64,000 nucleotides of DNA from Salinispora oceanensis (lineage in GTDB: Bacteria; Actinomycetota; Actinomycetes; Mycobacteriales; Micromonosporaceae). The stretch is taken from the NCBI RefSeq assembly GCF_000383575.1, contig NZ_KB911579.1, forward strand, positions 799,390-863,389, given 5' to 3'. Shown here piece by piece: positions 50,762-60,455 of the stretch. The stretch's first letter is position 1, and each line of letters begins with the position of its first letter. The notes under the pieces were generated by a model. The model searched no databases. It saw only the letters and a list, made by a program, of their open reading frames with translations, and was not told the DNA's origin. Made by a program: the position numbers and the translations under genes.

Positions 50762-52273
50762 CTAGTACGCGCCGCGGCGGTTGAACACCGCGCCGAAGGT
50801 CTTCCACAGGATGGTCAGATCGGCAGCGAGGGACCAGTTCTCCACGTAGTAGAGGTCGAGCCGGACGCCGTCCTCCCAGCTCAGGTCCGACCGGCCACTG
50901 ATCTGCCAGAGGCCGGTCATGCCGGGCTTGACCAGCAGCCGCCGGGCGACATCGCCGTCATACCGGGCGACCTCCGAGGGTAGCGGCGGGCGGGGGCCGA
51001 CCAGGCTCATCTGCCCACACAGGACGTTGACCAGCTGTGGCAGCTCGTCCAGGGACCATTTGCGCAGTAGTCGGCCGACGCGGGTCACCCGGGGGTCGTC
51101 ACGCAGTTTGAACAACAGGCCGTCGGATTCGTTCCGCGCCGCCAGCTCCGCCAGCAAGGCGTCGGCGTTGACCACCATCGTGCGGAACTTCCACACCCCG
51201 AACTCCCGGCCCCCCTGCCCGACCCGGGTCTGCCGAAACAGCACCGGGCCCCGGCTGTCGGCCAGCACGGTCAACGCGATTACCACCAGCAGCGGCGACA
51301 GCAGGGTCAGGGCGAAGAGCGCGGATGCCCGGTCAACCAGTCCTTTCACCAGTTTGCGGGTGCCTCGGAACTCCGGGGCCTCGACGTGGATCAGCGGCAG
51401 CCCGGCCACCGGGCGGGTGTGGATCCGGGGTCCCGCGACATCGGTTAGTGCCGGCGCGACCACCAGATCAACGCCGGTGCTCTCCAACTGCCAGCCGAGC
51501 CGACGTAGTCGGGTGGCGGTCAGCTCTCCGGAGGCGGTCACCGCCACGGTGTCGGCGCCAATGGCGGTGGCAGCCGCAGGGATGCCCCGAAACGAGCCCA
51601 CCACGGGCACGTCCCCCAGCTGCTGTGGAACCGGAGCGAGCAACACATCTGGGATGCAGGCCCCGACTACCTGATAGCCCGCGTACGGCTCGCGCCGCAG
51701 CGTGTGCACCAACTCCAGAACGTGCGCGGTGTCGCCGACCGCAAGGACCTTCCGGGACCAACCGCGGCCCCGTGACCGGAAGCGATGCAGTCTCTTGCGG
51801 GCAGCGAAACGGGCCAACGCGAGCCCGACAACGCCGGCGGCGAAGGAGGTGACGAGGAAGCCCCGGGGGACACCGACATCCAGGCCCCAGCCGGCGATCA
51901 CGATCCCACCGGCAAGGCGCAGGCTGGCCACGCTCACCCGCCGATACTCGTCGGCACCGTAGCCGACGACCCGATCGTCGTAGCAGCGAAACGCCTTGAG
52001 CGAGATTAGCCACGCCAGCACCAGGCCGGGCGCCAACAGGATGTGGGGGAGGTCGGTGCCACCGGGAGAACCGACGCCGAAGCCGGCGAGGTACCCCACG
52101 AGAACGGCGAGGCTCAGCACCGCGGTGTCGAGCACCAACAGGGCCCGGAGGTAGGACCGCAGGGCGGCACGCGTCCTCGGCGGGGGCAGCCCGCCCGCCG
52201 TTGACGGGCCGAGGGTCAACAGCGTCGCCGAGTTCACCGGCCCTCCCCACCTCACCTCGCCCCCGGTGGTCAC
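50762..52273 (-). CDS. Polyprenyl glycosylphosphotransferase (exopolysaccharide priming enzyme)
   Basis: A membrane enzyme that transfers a sugar phosphate to undecaprenyl phosphate to begin exopolysaccharide units. The 503 residues have four to five N-terminal helices, a CoA-binding-like region ([13 protein letters not shown]), and a C-terminal bacterial sugar transferase domain: KRxxD-like [46 protein letters not shown] and [14 protein letters not shown]. The cognate capsule genes are not in the window. The GTG start lacks a clear SD. Confidence 0.92.
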   Translation of the reverse strand: MTTGGEVRWGGPVNSATLLTLGPSTAGGLPPPRTRAALRSYLRALLVLDTAVLSLAVLVGYLAGFGVGSPGGTDLPHILLAPGLVLAWLISLKAFRCYDDRVVGYGADEYRRVSVASLRLAGGIVIAGWGLDVGVPRGFLVTSFAAGVVGLALARFAARKRLHRFRSRGRGWSRKVLAVGDTAHVLELVHTLRREPYAGYQVVGACIPDVLLAPVPQQLGDVPVVGSFRGIPAAATAIGADTVAVTASGELTATRLRRLGWQLESTGVDLVVAPALTDVAGPRIHTRPVAGLPLIHVEAPEFRGTRKLVKGLVDRASALFALTLLSPLLVVIALTVLADSRGPVLFRQTRVGQGGREFGVWKFRTMVVNADALLAELAARNESDGLLFKLRDDPRVTRVGRLLRKWSLDELPQLVNVLCGQMSLVGPRPPLPSEVARYDGDVARRLLVKPGMTGLWQISGRSDLSWEDGVRLDLYYVENWSLAADLTILWKTFGAVFNRRGAY

Positions 52274-52499
52274 GGCCGGGGACGGCCCGGTGGTCCGAGC
52301 CGAGGATGGCCTGGTTCCGCCGGAACAAGAACATCCTGCCCGAGCATTGTGGACAAGAATTCTTTCCGACGTATTGCCGTCACTTTGCGCGCCGCCCCGG
52401 CCGACTCAGACCCGCCGCCCCGACCTCAACGCCGGCGGCGGACTTGATGCCGGGAGCGGGACTTGATGCCGGCAGCGGACTTGACGCTGAGCCCCCGGG
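52274..52499. other. Intergenic region between the priming enzyme and the VWA gene
   Basis: Apart from a tandem repeat at its right end there is no gene. It should carry the promoter of the priming enzyme. Confidence 0.4.
52437..52490. repeat. Three imperfect 16-19 bp tandem units
   Basis: Variants of GCGGACTTGATGCCGGGA occur three times in a row, ending ten bases before the stop of the VWA gene, i.e. just downstream of its coding end. Confidence 0.65.
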
Positions 52500-54218
52500 T
52501 CAGGAATCCGTCTCGCGCAGCGCAATGGCCTTCAGGAAGATGTCACCAATCTTGGTCGGATCCTCGGTGATGAAGGAGCCGCCGCCGGTAACCTTCGTGA
52601 TCGACTCCAGCTCTGTCTTGCTGACGTCCGCGCCGATCCCGATCAGAACCACCTGTACCGGCCGCTCCGGGTCCTTGACCCGCTCCAGTTCGGCGATCAG
52701 TTGCTGCTGGCTGATGCCGTTGTCGTCGTCGTTCTTACCGTCGGTGAAGAGCACGATCGAGTTGACCTGCCCCTGTTCCCAGTCCTCCTGGACCGTCTCG
52801 TACGCCGCCAGCACGGTGTCGAAGAGACCGGTGTCACCCCGGGTCGGCTGGATCTGGGCCAACGCCGCCTCAAGCTCGCTCCGCTGACTACTCAGTGGAC
52901 CGATCTCGACCAGCCGCCGGTAGTCCCGCCCGCTGCCCAAGTTGGTCGAGAACTCCCATAGCCCGATCTGCCAGCTGTCATCGAAGAGGTCGAGCCCACG
53001 CCCCGCGGCTTCCAGGGTGACCTGCTGGCGGCTCGCGCCGTTGGCGCTCGCCACTGACTCCCGCATCGAGCCGGAGACGTCGATGACACAGAGCATTCGG
53101 CCGGACTGGGTGGCAATCGACCAGCTGGAGACCGCTCGCTCGACCGTCAGCGGATCTACCTTGCCACCGTCGGCCGCCGGGCTCGGCGCCCCTTCGGGCG
53201 CGCTGAAACCGGCACCCCAGGTACCGTCCGGCGCTCGCAGCGACAACGACGCCAACCGATCCTTGAAGCCAACCGTGGTGAGCACGTCGAACAGCATCCG
53301 GGCAGCTGACGCCTTGACCGACCCGATCCCCGGCAGCACCGCGTACGGATAGTCCAACGGCGTCGCCGTCGGTTTCGGGTAGAGCGCGGCCAGCGGCACC
53401 GCCGGCTTCCCGGCGTTATAGGAGAGCAGGTCCTCCTCCGACAACGCTGCGGCGCCGAGACTCTGGGCCATCGTGGTGGGATCGGACGAGGTAGGGAACT
53501 TCGCGAACAGGTCCTGGCGCCGATCCGCACTGCTGGTTGACAACGCACGCAACGCGCCGACGGTTGCTGCCTGACCGCCCTCCCCAGCCGCGGCGGCGGC
53601 ACTCAACGCGAGAAGCCCGGAGAGTCCGGCGGCATCCTGCGTCGGGTTCACGGTGCCGGCCTTGAGCGGCTCAACGTTGTTGACCTGGCTGACCAGCGCG
53701 GACCAGGTGAACTCCTGCTCCGGCCAGCCAAGCTGGGAGGCGATCGGCTCGGGTACACCCACCACCACCGGGCTGTGCGCGATCGATGCTCCGTTGCCCG
53801 GGTTGAACTCGGAGGCTCCACCGCTCTTCAGTCGCAGCAGCCACGCCGACGAATCCGGCACCCAGACATCCGGGCTTACCGCGGCACCGCTGACCTGACT
53901 CACCCCCGGCAGGACGGCACCGTGTTTGGCGGCGACGGTGGCGGCGACCCCGACCGGCTCAGACGCGGTCACGCTCACCTCAACGCAGGTGCCGTCTACC
54001 GCCGCACCCGCCTTCTCCCACTCAGTCGCCGCGACATCGACCGCCGGTGCAAGCTCAGCCGCGACCGCTACTGCCAGCTCGATTGAGCCGGAGCAGCCCG
54101 GCGCCGCGAGCTGCCGGTAGCCAAAGTATCCACCAGCAGCGACGACCAACACGCCGACGGCTGCGACGACGCTGGCGACATGGATGTTCGTTCGGATGCG
54201 ATGGCGACCTGCAGACAC
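52500..54218 (-). CDS. Membrane-anchored protein with binding-protein-like and von Willebrand A domains
   Basis: A 572-residue protein. A basic start and one helix (about 13-36) anchor an extracytoplasmic part. Residues 45-345 resemble a type-II periplasmic-binding fold (ELAVAVAAELAPAVDVAATEWEK; SPDVWVPDSSAWLLRL), without lipobox. Residues 375-572 form a VWA domain with an intact MIDAS: CVIDVSGSMRES, a threonine in RGDTGLFDT, and FTDGKNDDD. Such combined proteins are thought to bind an extracellular ligand. It sits between the exopolysaccharide priming enzyme and the lactonase. Confidence 0.85.
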   Translation of the reverse strand: MSAGRHRIRTNIHVASVVAAVGVLVVAAGGYFGYRQLAAPGCSGSIELAVAVAAELAPAVDVAATEWEKAGAAVDGTCVEVSVTASEPVGVAATVAAKHGAVLPGVSQVSGAAVSPDVWVPDSSAWLLRLKSGGASEFNPGNGASIAHSPVVVGVPEPIASQLGWPEQEFTWSALVSQVNNVEPLKAGTVNPTQDAAGLSGLLALSAAAAAGEGGQAATVGALRALSTSSADRRQDLFAKFPTSSDPTTMAQSLGAAALSEEDLLSYNAGKPAVPLAALYPKPTATPLDYPYAVLPGIGSVKASAARMLFDVLTTVGFKDRLASLSLRAPDGTWGAGFSAPEGAPSPAADGGKVDPLTVERAVSSWSIATQSGRMLCVIDVSGSMRESVASANGASRQQVTLEAAGRGLDLFDDSWQIGLWEFSTNLGSGRDYRRLVEIGPLSSQRSELEAALAQIQPTRGDTGLFDTVLAAYETVQEDWEQGQVNSIVLFTDGKNDDDNGISQQQLIAELERVKDPERPVQVVLIGIGADVSKTELESITKVTGGGSFITEDPTKIGDIFLKAIALRETDS

Positions 54219-54302
54219 GAAATCATCTTCCGACCGCTGGCGAGTAACGGCTACCTCCGTTCAGCTTTAGTTACGCAGAAGCAACAAATACCCCCACTTT
54301 GA

Positions 54303-55382
54303 CTACTTTCCGTGAACAGAGGAACTCCGTGCGCCGTACTCCTCCGTCCAGGGCAGGACACAGGTGGGGCTCCGGACCCCAACCGCCTCGCTGACCAGCG
54401 ACGGCACGCCGGTCGCCGGGTTGATCCGGAACACGCCGATCAGGTCGGCCCGCTCGTCCGCGACGTACAGGTGGGCCCCGACCCGCGCGAAATGCCGGGG
54501 CCACTCCCCGCCGGAGTCCACCTCGGCGACCAGCACCGGCAACTCGCCGTCGAGCGCGAAGACAGCGATCGTGCCGACACCCCGGTTCGCTACGTAGAGG
54601 AACTGCCCCTCCGGCCCGACCGCGACCTCCGAAGGCTGCACCGGCCCCGGCCGCCCGCTGGCCGGAACCCGACCCCGGAACCGCAGAGAAGCGTCAGTGG
54701 TGACCTCGTAGGCCAGGACCGAGCCGTCCAACTCCCCGACCAGCCAGCAGCGTCTTCCGTCCGGGTGACGGGCCAGATGTCGGGGGCCGACACCAGCCGG
54801 GACACGCACCCGTGGAGCCCGTGCCACCAACCGCCCCGTCCCGGCGTCGAGCTCGTATCGATAGACCGAGTCGGTGCCGAGGTCAACCACGAGCAGCGGT
54901 CCTCCGTTTCGGCCCGGAACGACCATGTGGGTGTGCGCCCGCTCCTGCCGCTGTGGGTCCGGACCGTGGCCCTCATGCCGGACCCGGTCGGTGCTCTCTC
55001 CGGGCACCCCCTGCCCGTCAAGCGGGAACACCGTCACGCTCCCGTCGCCGTAGTTGGCCACGAAGAGATGCCGACCATCACCGGCGACTGCGAGATGGCA
55101 CGGGTCGGCGCCACCGGTGGGCCGGCTGCCCAGCGCGGTGAGATCCCCATCCGCGGCGACGCGGAACGCACTGACCCCGCCGTCGGTCACCTCGTTGACC
55201 GCGTACAGGACTGGCAGGTCCGGATGCCGGGCGAGGAACGACGGTGCCGGGGTGACCGCGGCCGCGCCAAGTGGGGTGAGCGCACCCGAATCCGGCTCCC
55301 GCTGCGCGACGACGATCCCCTCGCCGCGGCCGCCGGCGCCCGTTGTGTAGCAACCGAGATGGACGAACGCACCCTGAGCCAT
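54303..55382 (-). CDS. Lactonase family protein (6-phosphogluconolactonase/cis-muconate-type propeller)
   Basis: A 359-residue seven-bladed propeller of the YbhE/Pgl lactonase family. Repeating blades end in patterns like DGRHLFVANYGDGSVTVFPLD, and the block HTHMVVPG in mid-protein is typical. Family members hydrolyse 6-phosphogluconolactone or other lactones; classic DevB-type Pgl is a different fold. No signal peptide. ATG 55382 is chosen over the preceding GTG. Confidence 0.85.
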   Translation of the reverse strand: MAQGAFVHLGCYTTGAGGRGEGIVVAQREPDSGALTPLGAAAVTPAPSFLARHPDLPVLYAVNEVTDGGVSAFRVAADGDLTALGSRPTGGADPCHLAVAGDGRHLFVANYGDGSVTVFPLDGQGVPGESTDRVRHEGHGPDPQRQERAHTHMVVPGRNGGPLLVVDLGTDSVYRYELDAGTGRLVARAPRVRVPAGVGPRHLARHPDGRRCWLVGELDGSVLAYEVTTDASLRFRGRVPASGRPGPVQPSEVAVGPEGQFLYVANRGVGTIAVFALDGELPVLVAEVDSGGEWPRHFARVGAHLYVADERADLIGVFRINPATGVPSLVSEAVGVRSPTCVLPWTEEYGARSSSVHGK

Positions 55383-55550
55383 CACCGGACCACCCTCCGC
55401 GCCGACTCCTCCGATCCAACCAGAGGTTCACCCGAGCCGTGGCGCATCACGCCGGAACGCTACAGCGCGGTTCCACGCCCGGAGCCGGCTACCGCGCTGG
55501 CCGGCAGCTCACCGCAGCGAGCCGGGGTGCCCATCCCGGCCCGCACCGGG

Positions 55551-56150
55551 TCAGACCGGCACCCGCTCCCCATGCTGCCGGGCCACATGTTCGACAAGCG
55601 CGATCAACACCTGCTTGCCGGACTGCCGTTCCCGGGCGTCGCAGAGCAGCATCGGCACGTCGCGGTCGAGGTCCAACGCCTCCCGTACGGTCTCCAGGCT
55701 GAACCGGCGTGCCCCGTCGAAACAGTTGACACCGACCACGAACGGAATACCCCGCTGTTCGAAGTAGCCGATGGACGGGAAGCAGTCGGCGAGTCGCCGG
55801 GTATCGGCGAGCACCACCGCGCCCAGCGCCCCGAAGGCCAACTCGTCCCAGAGGAACCAGAACCGGTCCTGTCCGGGCGTACCGAAGAGGTAGACCAGGA
55901 GATCTTCGTTAATGGTGATTCGCCCGAAGTCCATCGCCACCGTGGTAGTGGATTTCGCCTCCACCCCGGCGAGGTCGTCGGTGCCGATCCCGGCGTCGGT
56001 CAACATCTCCTCGGTCTGGAGCGGACGAACCTCACTCAACGCGCTCACCAGCGTCGTCTTCCCCGCACCGAAACCCCCAGCAATGAGGATCTTGAGCGCG
56101 ATCGGGATGTGGGCACCGGTTCTTGGGAGTTCAGAGCGCACGGAGTCCAC
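55551..56150 (-). CDS. cvnD: Conservon G-protein (CvnD-like small GTPase)
   Basis: A 199-residue Ras-like GTPase: P-loop GGFGAGKTT (about 25-33), STTTVAMDFG, FGTPGQDRF (the G3 DxPG-type motif in its conservon form), and VGVNCFDGA with the guanine-specificity region. In conservons it switches with its roadblock partner and sits at the membrane through the sensor complex. GTG start; the first 20 bases overlap cvnC. Confidence 0.93.
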   Translation of the reverse strand: MDSVRSELPRTGAHIPIALKILIAGGFGAGKTTLVSALSEVRPLQTEEMLTDAGIGTDDLAGVEAKSTTTVAMDFGRITINEDLLVYLFGTPGQDRFWFLWDELAFGALGAVVLADTRRLADCFPSIGYFEQRGIPFVVGVNCFDGARRFSLETVREALDLDRDVPMLLCDARERQSGKQVLIALVEHVARQHGERVPV

Positions 56151-56514
56151 TGACCACCGCCTTGAGAATGTCGTTGTCGGGCAGGTATGGGCCGGCCGCG
56201 GGCTGGTGGACTGTCACCAGACCACGATCCACCAGATCGCCGAGCAGCACCCGGACGACGCCAACCGCCAGGTCGAGGCCGGTCGCCAACTCGGCCACCG
56301 GGACCGGCCGGGCAGCCAGCGCCACCAGCCGCCGGTGCTCGGGGTGCAGGTCGAGATGTACGGCGGGCTGGGCATTCCGGTCGGCGAGGACGTACGCGAC
56401 CAGGTCGAAACCACCGGCAGCCTGAACGCGCCCCCCGGTCAGCGTGTAGGGGCGCACCACCGGACCGGCATCGGCATCCAGCCACTCATGCGGCGTGCCG
56501 GACTCAGCCCACAT
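56131..56514 (-). CDS. cvnC: Conservon DUF742 protein (CvnC-like)
   Basis: A 127-residue DUF742 protein with VVRPYTLTGGR near residue 19-29, an LDLHPEHRRLVAL block and a winged-helix-like C-terminal half (LATGLDLAVGVVRVLLGDLVDRGLVTV) that ends in DNDILKAVVSGLRAL. It is a structural or DNA-binding-like component of the four-part conservon complex. It overlaps cvnB by 11 bases and cvnD by 20. Confidence 0.93.
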   Translation of the reverse strand: MWAESGTPHEWLDADAGPVVRPYTLTGGRVQAAGGFDLVAYVLADRNAQPAVHLDLHPEHRRLVALAARPVPVAELATGLDLAVGVVRVLLGDLVDRGLVTVHQPAAGPYLPDNDILKAVVSGLRAL

Positions 56515-56926
56515 CGCGGGTGCCCGCCGTTGGCCGAGCCGGGATACTCATCGTCTCACCCACCCGGGTCACCAACATCGCCATCTCGTACGCCACCAGC
56601 CCAATGTCGGCCTCTGCGTCACTGACCACAGCGAGGCACGCGCCCTGGCCGGCCGTGGTCACGAACAGAAATGCCGATTCCATCTCGACGACAGTCTGCC
56701 GGACGGGACCACCGGTCACATGCCGGCTCGTGCCCCGGGCCAGGCTGGAGAGACCAGAGGCGAGAGCGCACAGATGCTCCGCGTCGTCCCGTTCCTGCCC
56801 CGCGGACGCCCCCAGCAGCAGCCCGTCGGCGGAGAGCACCACCGCCCGCCGGGCCGGCGGCACCCGCTCCACCAGTTCGTCGAGCAACCAGTCGAGATCA
56901 ACATTCTGCCTGGCAGACTGCAGCAT
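56504..56926 (-). CDS. cvnB: Conservon roadblock/LC7 protein (CvnB-like)
   Basis: A 140-residue roadblock/LC7 domain protein. LDWLLDELVERVPPARRAVVLSADGLLLGAS is the opening of the fold, and the second half contains MESAFLFVTTAGQGACLAV. Such proteins regulate the small GTPase of the set. It is the second gene of the set, overlapping the kinase stop (ATGA). Confidence 0.93.
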   Translation of the reverse strand: MLQSARQNVDLDWLLDELVERVPPARRAVVLSADGLLLGASAGQERDDAEHLCALASGLSSLARGTSRHVTGGPVRQTVVEMESAFLFVTTAGQGACLAVVSDAEADIGLVAYEMAMLVTRVGETMSIPARPTAGTRDVG

Positions 56927-59448
56927 CACGCGTCCCTCTCAGTTGCGGTCGGGGATTCGAGATCGTCCGACAGATCGACCGGCCGAGGGCCGGGTCCAGC
57001 TTCGGACATTGTTACCTGGGCGGCGGCGACCCGACGTCCCCTCGCCGTGCCGGCTTGTAGCTGCGCCATGATCCGGCGGGCTTCCTCCGGTGAGCGGGGG
57101 GTCGGGTCCGACGATGGTGACTGCCGAGCGCCCACGACTGGCTGCCGCACCGTCGGCCCATCCACTGGCCTGGACCGCTGGGCGTCAGCGGTCACCCCGT
57201 CTGGCCCGCTCGTGAAGCGAGACCCGCCGTGCACGTCGGCTCCGGCCACACCCGCCGATTCCGGCCTGGGCAGTCGTTGTTGCCCGGGCTCACCTGGGAC
57301 GCCAGCGGGCGGCACCGTCGCACCCACCTGGCTCCGCGGCCCCACCCCCGGCCGACGGCGGACCCGCCGCGGCAGCCCATCGATCTCGCCAGCCACCTCA
57401 ACGGGTACCGGGCCGACATCGACCACGGCCGGCTCGCCAGCAGTCGGGGCCGACGGGTTGCCGGCGAGCGCCACCGGCTCCGACCCGATGGGCAGCGAAC
57501 CCGGTGTCTCCTGGCGGGCCGCCGGGGGCCCCACACGCCCCCGCTCACCGGGCGGCGCACCCGAGGGCAGTGGCTCCTCGGCGACCAACTCGTCCGGGAT
57601 ATGGACCACGGCGATCAGACCAGCCGCGCCGGATCGACGCAACCGGACTCCCACCCCGTGCCGGGCGGCCAGCCGGGCCACCACGAAGAGCCCGAGCCGG
57701 TCGGTCCGGGTTGGGTCGAACTCGGGCGACGAGGCCAACAACGAGTTGGCGTCCGTCAACGCCTCAGTTGGCATACCGATACCCTGGTCGGTGATCTCGA
57801 AAAGGTAACCGTCGCCCCTGCGCACCCCGGTGACCCGAACCCGGGTCCCTGGTGGCGAGAACCTGGTAGCGTTCTCGATCAACTCGGCGAGCAGGTGGAT
57901 CAGGTCACCCACGGTCCGGCCGACGAGGCCCGCCGACTGCACGCCGCCGATGTCAACCCGCTTGTACGCCTCGACCTCGGACAGCGCCCCCCGAATCAGG
58001 TCGACCATGGCGACCGGGTTGCGCCAGCCCCGGCTCGGAGCCGAGCCAGCCAGAATCACCAGGTCCTCCGCGTGCCGCCGCAGCCGGGTGGCAAGGTGAT
58101 CGACCTGGAAAAGATCAGCCAGTTCGTCCGGGTTATCGGTGCGTCGCTCCATCCGATCGAGCAGGGCGAGCTGGCGGTGCACCAGCCCCTGGCTGCGCCG
58201 GGCGATGTTGAGGAAGACCTCGTTGAGGCCACGGCGCAGGTTTACCTCACCCTCGGCAGACCGGATGGCGGTCCGTCGCACCGCGGTGAAGGCGCGCCCC
58301 ACCTGGCCGATCTCGTCCGTACCGAAATCGACCGACGGTGCCTCCCGTTCCACATCCACGGTCTCACCGTGGCGCATCCGCGCCACCAGCTCGGGCAGCT
58401 GACGTTCTGCCCGTTCGAGTACGGTGTGCAACCCGGCCAGCCGGCTCGCCAGGGAACGGCCAACCCGAACCGCCACCACCAGGGAGACAACGACTGCGAT
58501 GAGGCCCAGCAACCCGGCGGACGCAAGCAGCAGAAAGACGCGTATGGCCAGGGGCTTCGACCGATCAGCCAAGCCATCGGCCTGGTTCAACTCGTAGTCC
58601 CGCATCGCCTGCTGGACCGTGTTGTAGTCGGCCTGCCAGTTTGCAGCCACTACCGGCAGGCCGTCGGCGGAGTTCTCGATCAGGAGTTCCTGCATCTGGC
58701 CCAGTCGGCGGAACTCCGCCTGCTCGGTCAACTGCTGATAGGCGCCACGTTCCGCCGCCGGCAGGTCGGCTACCGCCGAATCAGCGAGGAACCGCTGATT
58801 CATGATCATCTGTACGAGCTTTCGATGCTCGCCCTCGGCGAAGCTGCCCGAGACGAATGCCCCGGCCAACACGGCATCGGCCTGACCGAGCAACTCACGG
58901 GAGTGGCCAAGCGCGGTTACCGCCAACGCCTCCCGGTGCAGCTCGGGGTCCGGCAGCGCGGACAGCGCCGCGAAGGCCTGGAAAGCCGACGAGATCATTC
59001 CGCTGTAGAGGTCAACGACGTCGGACCGGTCCGCCTCTCCCCGGTCGATCTGACCACGCCCGGCTGACAACGCATCCAAGGCGACGAGGAGCCGGTCCAA
59101 CCGAACATCCAACAGGTCGCTGGTGGCGTCCCGAAGGTCGTCGCCAGCAGCTCGACGACGTAGATCGGCGATCACCTCGTCCGTTTTCCTCCGCTGCTCA
59201 TCGAGGCCGACCTCAGCAGACTCGGCAGCCAGGTACACGACCGAGAGCCGACGCTCGCGTTGCAGCTCGGCAACGACCTTCTCACCGGGCCGTCCGAACT
59301 CATTGAGCAGAGTATGGGCGGAGAGCAGACTCTGCGCGGGACCAAAGGTGAGCGCGGTGGCGAAGATCCAAAGTGCGAGGAGCGCGGTCACCGGCGCCAC
59401 GACCAGTGCGGTCAGCTTGGAGCGGATCGGCCAATCGCGGGTGTTCAA
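56926..59448 (-). CDS. cvnA: Conservon sensor histidine kinase (CvnA-like) with NIT-type sensor region
   Basis: An 840-residue membrane kinase. Two helices (about 13-33 and 303-326) enclose a large extracytoplasmic helical region resembling the nitrate/nitrite-sensing NIT domain. A HAMP segment follows (LASRLAGLHTVLERAE), then an ATPase with N box ELIENATRFSPPGT, G1 DQGIGMP and G2 RLGLFVVARLAARHGVG. The last about 190 residues are a disordered Pro/Gly tail. No ordinary response regulator is adjacent, as usual in conservons. TTG start with GAGGT five bases upstream. Confidence 0.93.
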   Translation of the reverse strand: MNTRDWPIRSKLTALVVAPVTALLALWIFATALTFGPAQSLLSAHTLLNEFGRPGEKVVAELQRERRLSVVYLAAESAEVGLDEQRRKTDEVIADLRRRAAGDDLRDATSDLLDVRLDRLLVALDALSAGRGQIDRGEADRSDVVDLYSGMISSAFQAFAALSALPDPELHREALAVTALGHSRELLGQADAVLAGAFVSGSFAEGEHRKLVQMIMNQRFLADSAVADLPAAERGAYQQLTEQAEFRRLGQMQELLIENSADGLPVVAANWQADYNTVQQAMRDYELNQADGLADRSKPLAIRVFLLLASAGLLGLIAVVVSLVVAVRVGRSLASRLAGLHTVLERAERQLPELVARMRHGETVDVEREAPSVDFGTDEIGQVGRAFTAVRRTAIRSAEGEVNLRRGLNEVFLNIARRSQGLVHRQLALLDRMERRTDNPDELADLFQVDHLATRLRRHAEDLVILAGSAPSRGWRNPVAMVDLIRGALSEVEAYKRVDIGGVQSAGLVGRTVGDLIHLLAELIENATRFSPPGTRVRVTGVRRGDGYLFEITDQGIGMPTEALTDANSLLASSPEFDPTRTDRLGLFVVARLAARHGVGVRLRRSGAAGLIAVVHIPDELVAEEPLPSGAPPGERGRVGPPAARQETPGSLPIGSEPVALAGNPSAPTAGEPAVVDVGPVPVEVAGEIDGLPRRVRRRPGVGPRSQVGATVPPAGVPGEPGQQRLPRPESAGVAGADVHGGSRFTSGPDGVTADAQRSRPVDGPTVRQPVVGARQSPSSDPTPRSPEEARRIMAQLQAGTARGRRVAAAQVTMSEAGPGPRPVDLSDDLESPTATERDA

Positions 59449-59897
59449 TCAGGACCTCGTCCAGCTGGTGGGGGCTGCGGGGACGTCGGCGCATGCCGGG
59501 CAGCACCCGCCGGGGCGCGCCCCAAAGTCGTGCCGGGACGTCATCGGCGGTCGCCTTGGGCAGAATACGGAATCTACGCCAAATACACTACCGCCCGTCA
59601 AGGTCTCGCCACATAAGACGGACGTCGTTCAGCCCCGAGCGCCGGAGCGGGCAACGTGTCCGCTCCGGCGCCAGCGGTGAGCGCACAGCCACGGCAGACC
59701 ACCCGTGGGGCCGCCCTCAACGCTCGACCTCAACGCGCCATCCGTCCACTTTCACCCCTCCTAGCGCTTTTGTCGGTACGCCACCGTTATAGGTGATTTC
59801 TCGGTACGACACCGAAAAGTGCGCCGGACCGGGATTGATGAGCTGCATCAGGTGGGAATACCCAGGGCAGCGGAGGAGCCAGGGTGAGGAGACGAGA
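59449..59897. other. Divergent intergenic region upstream of the conservon
   Basis: About 450 bases separate the conservon from the rightward pair of disordered proteins. The region contains a perfect 12-bp inverted repeat (59639-59671) and AT-richer patches near 59570-59620 and 59770-59815. No gene is recognised in it. Confidence 0.5.
59639..59671. repeat. Perfect 12-bp inverted repeat in a divergent promoter region
   Basis: GCGCCGGAGCGG (59639-59650) and its exact complement (59660-59671) flank a 9-base spacer. As both neighbours point away, it is not an ordinary terminator and could be an operator or an RNA stem. Confidence 0.7.
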
Positions 59898-60455
59898 ATG
59901 CGCCGAGACGAGCAGCAGGCCGACACTGAGCACCCGGAGGCCGCACCCTTCGCAGCCGAACCAGCGCGACCGAAGGGTGGCCAACCGACGACCGCCGACA
60001 AAGACGACCAGCGCATCGCCGCGGACAGGAACCGGGACGACCGGCCCGAATTCCACCGGCCCGGACCGGTCCCGAGCGCCCTCGGTGCACCCTCGGTCGG
60101 CGGGGCGGTCGCCGCGTCCGCGCTGGCCGGCGGGGAGGAAGAGGCTCCAGACGTGCGCGACGAGTCAACCGCCCGGCCCGGCGACGGTGCCGTTGACGTT
60201 GCGCGAGAAGGCTGGCGGGCGGACCCTACAGCCGAATTCCGCGGCGGCCCGGGGTGGGTGCAGCGGCGGGCCGAGCGAGCCTCCACAGCTGCCGAGCCTC
60301 CCACCGCTGAAAGCCACCGCGAGCAGCGGGGAGACGGCGCGACCCGGACCGCCGGCTCCGCCGCTGAGCCAGGACCCGATGCAGGTGGCATGGCACCCGA
60401 TGCACGGGGTACGCGGGAAGGTAGCGCACGTACGGACGGGAGGGCGACACCATGA
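59898..60455 (+). CDS. Intrinsically disordered hypothetical protein, 185 residues
   Basis: Composed almost only of charged and small residues (Glu, Asp, Arg, Ala, Gly, Pro), with no predicted core, membrane segment or cysteine. It begins MRRDEQQADTEHPEAAPFAA. GAGGAG lies six bases before the ATG. It overlaps the next gene by four bases (ATGA), so the pair is cotranslated. I do not recognise a family. Confidence 0.5.
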   Translation: MRRDEQQADTEHPEAAPFAAEPARPKGGQPTTADKDDQRIAADRNRDDRPEFHRPGPVPSALGAPSVGGAVAASALAGGEEEAPDVRDESTARPGDGAVDVAREGWRADPTAEFRGGPGWVQRRAERASTAAEPPTAESHREQRGDGATRTAGSAAEPGPDAGGMAPDARGTREGSARTDGRATP

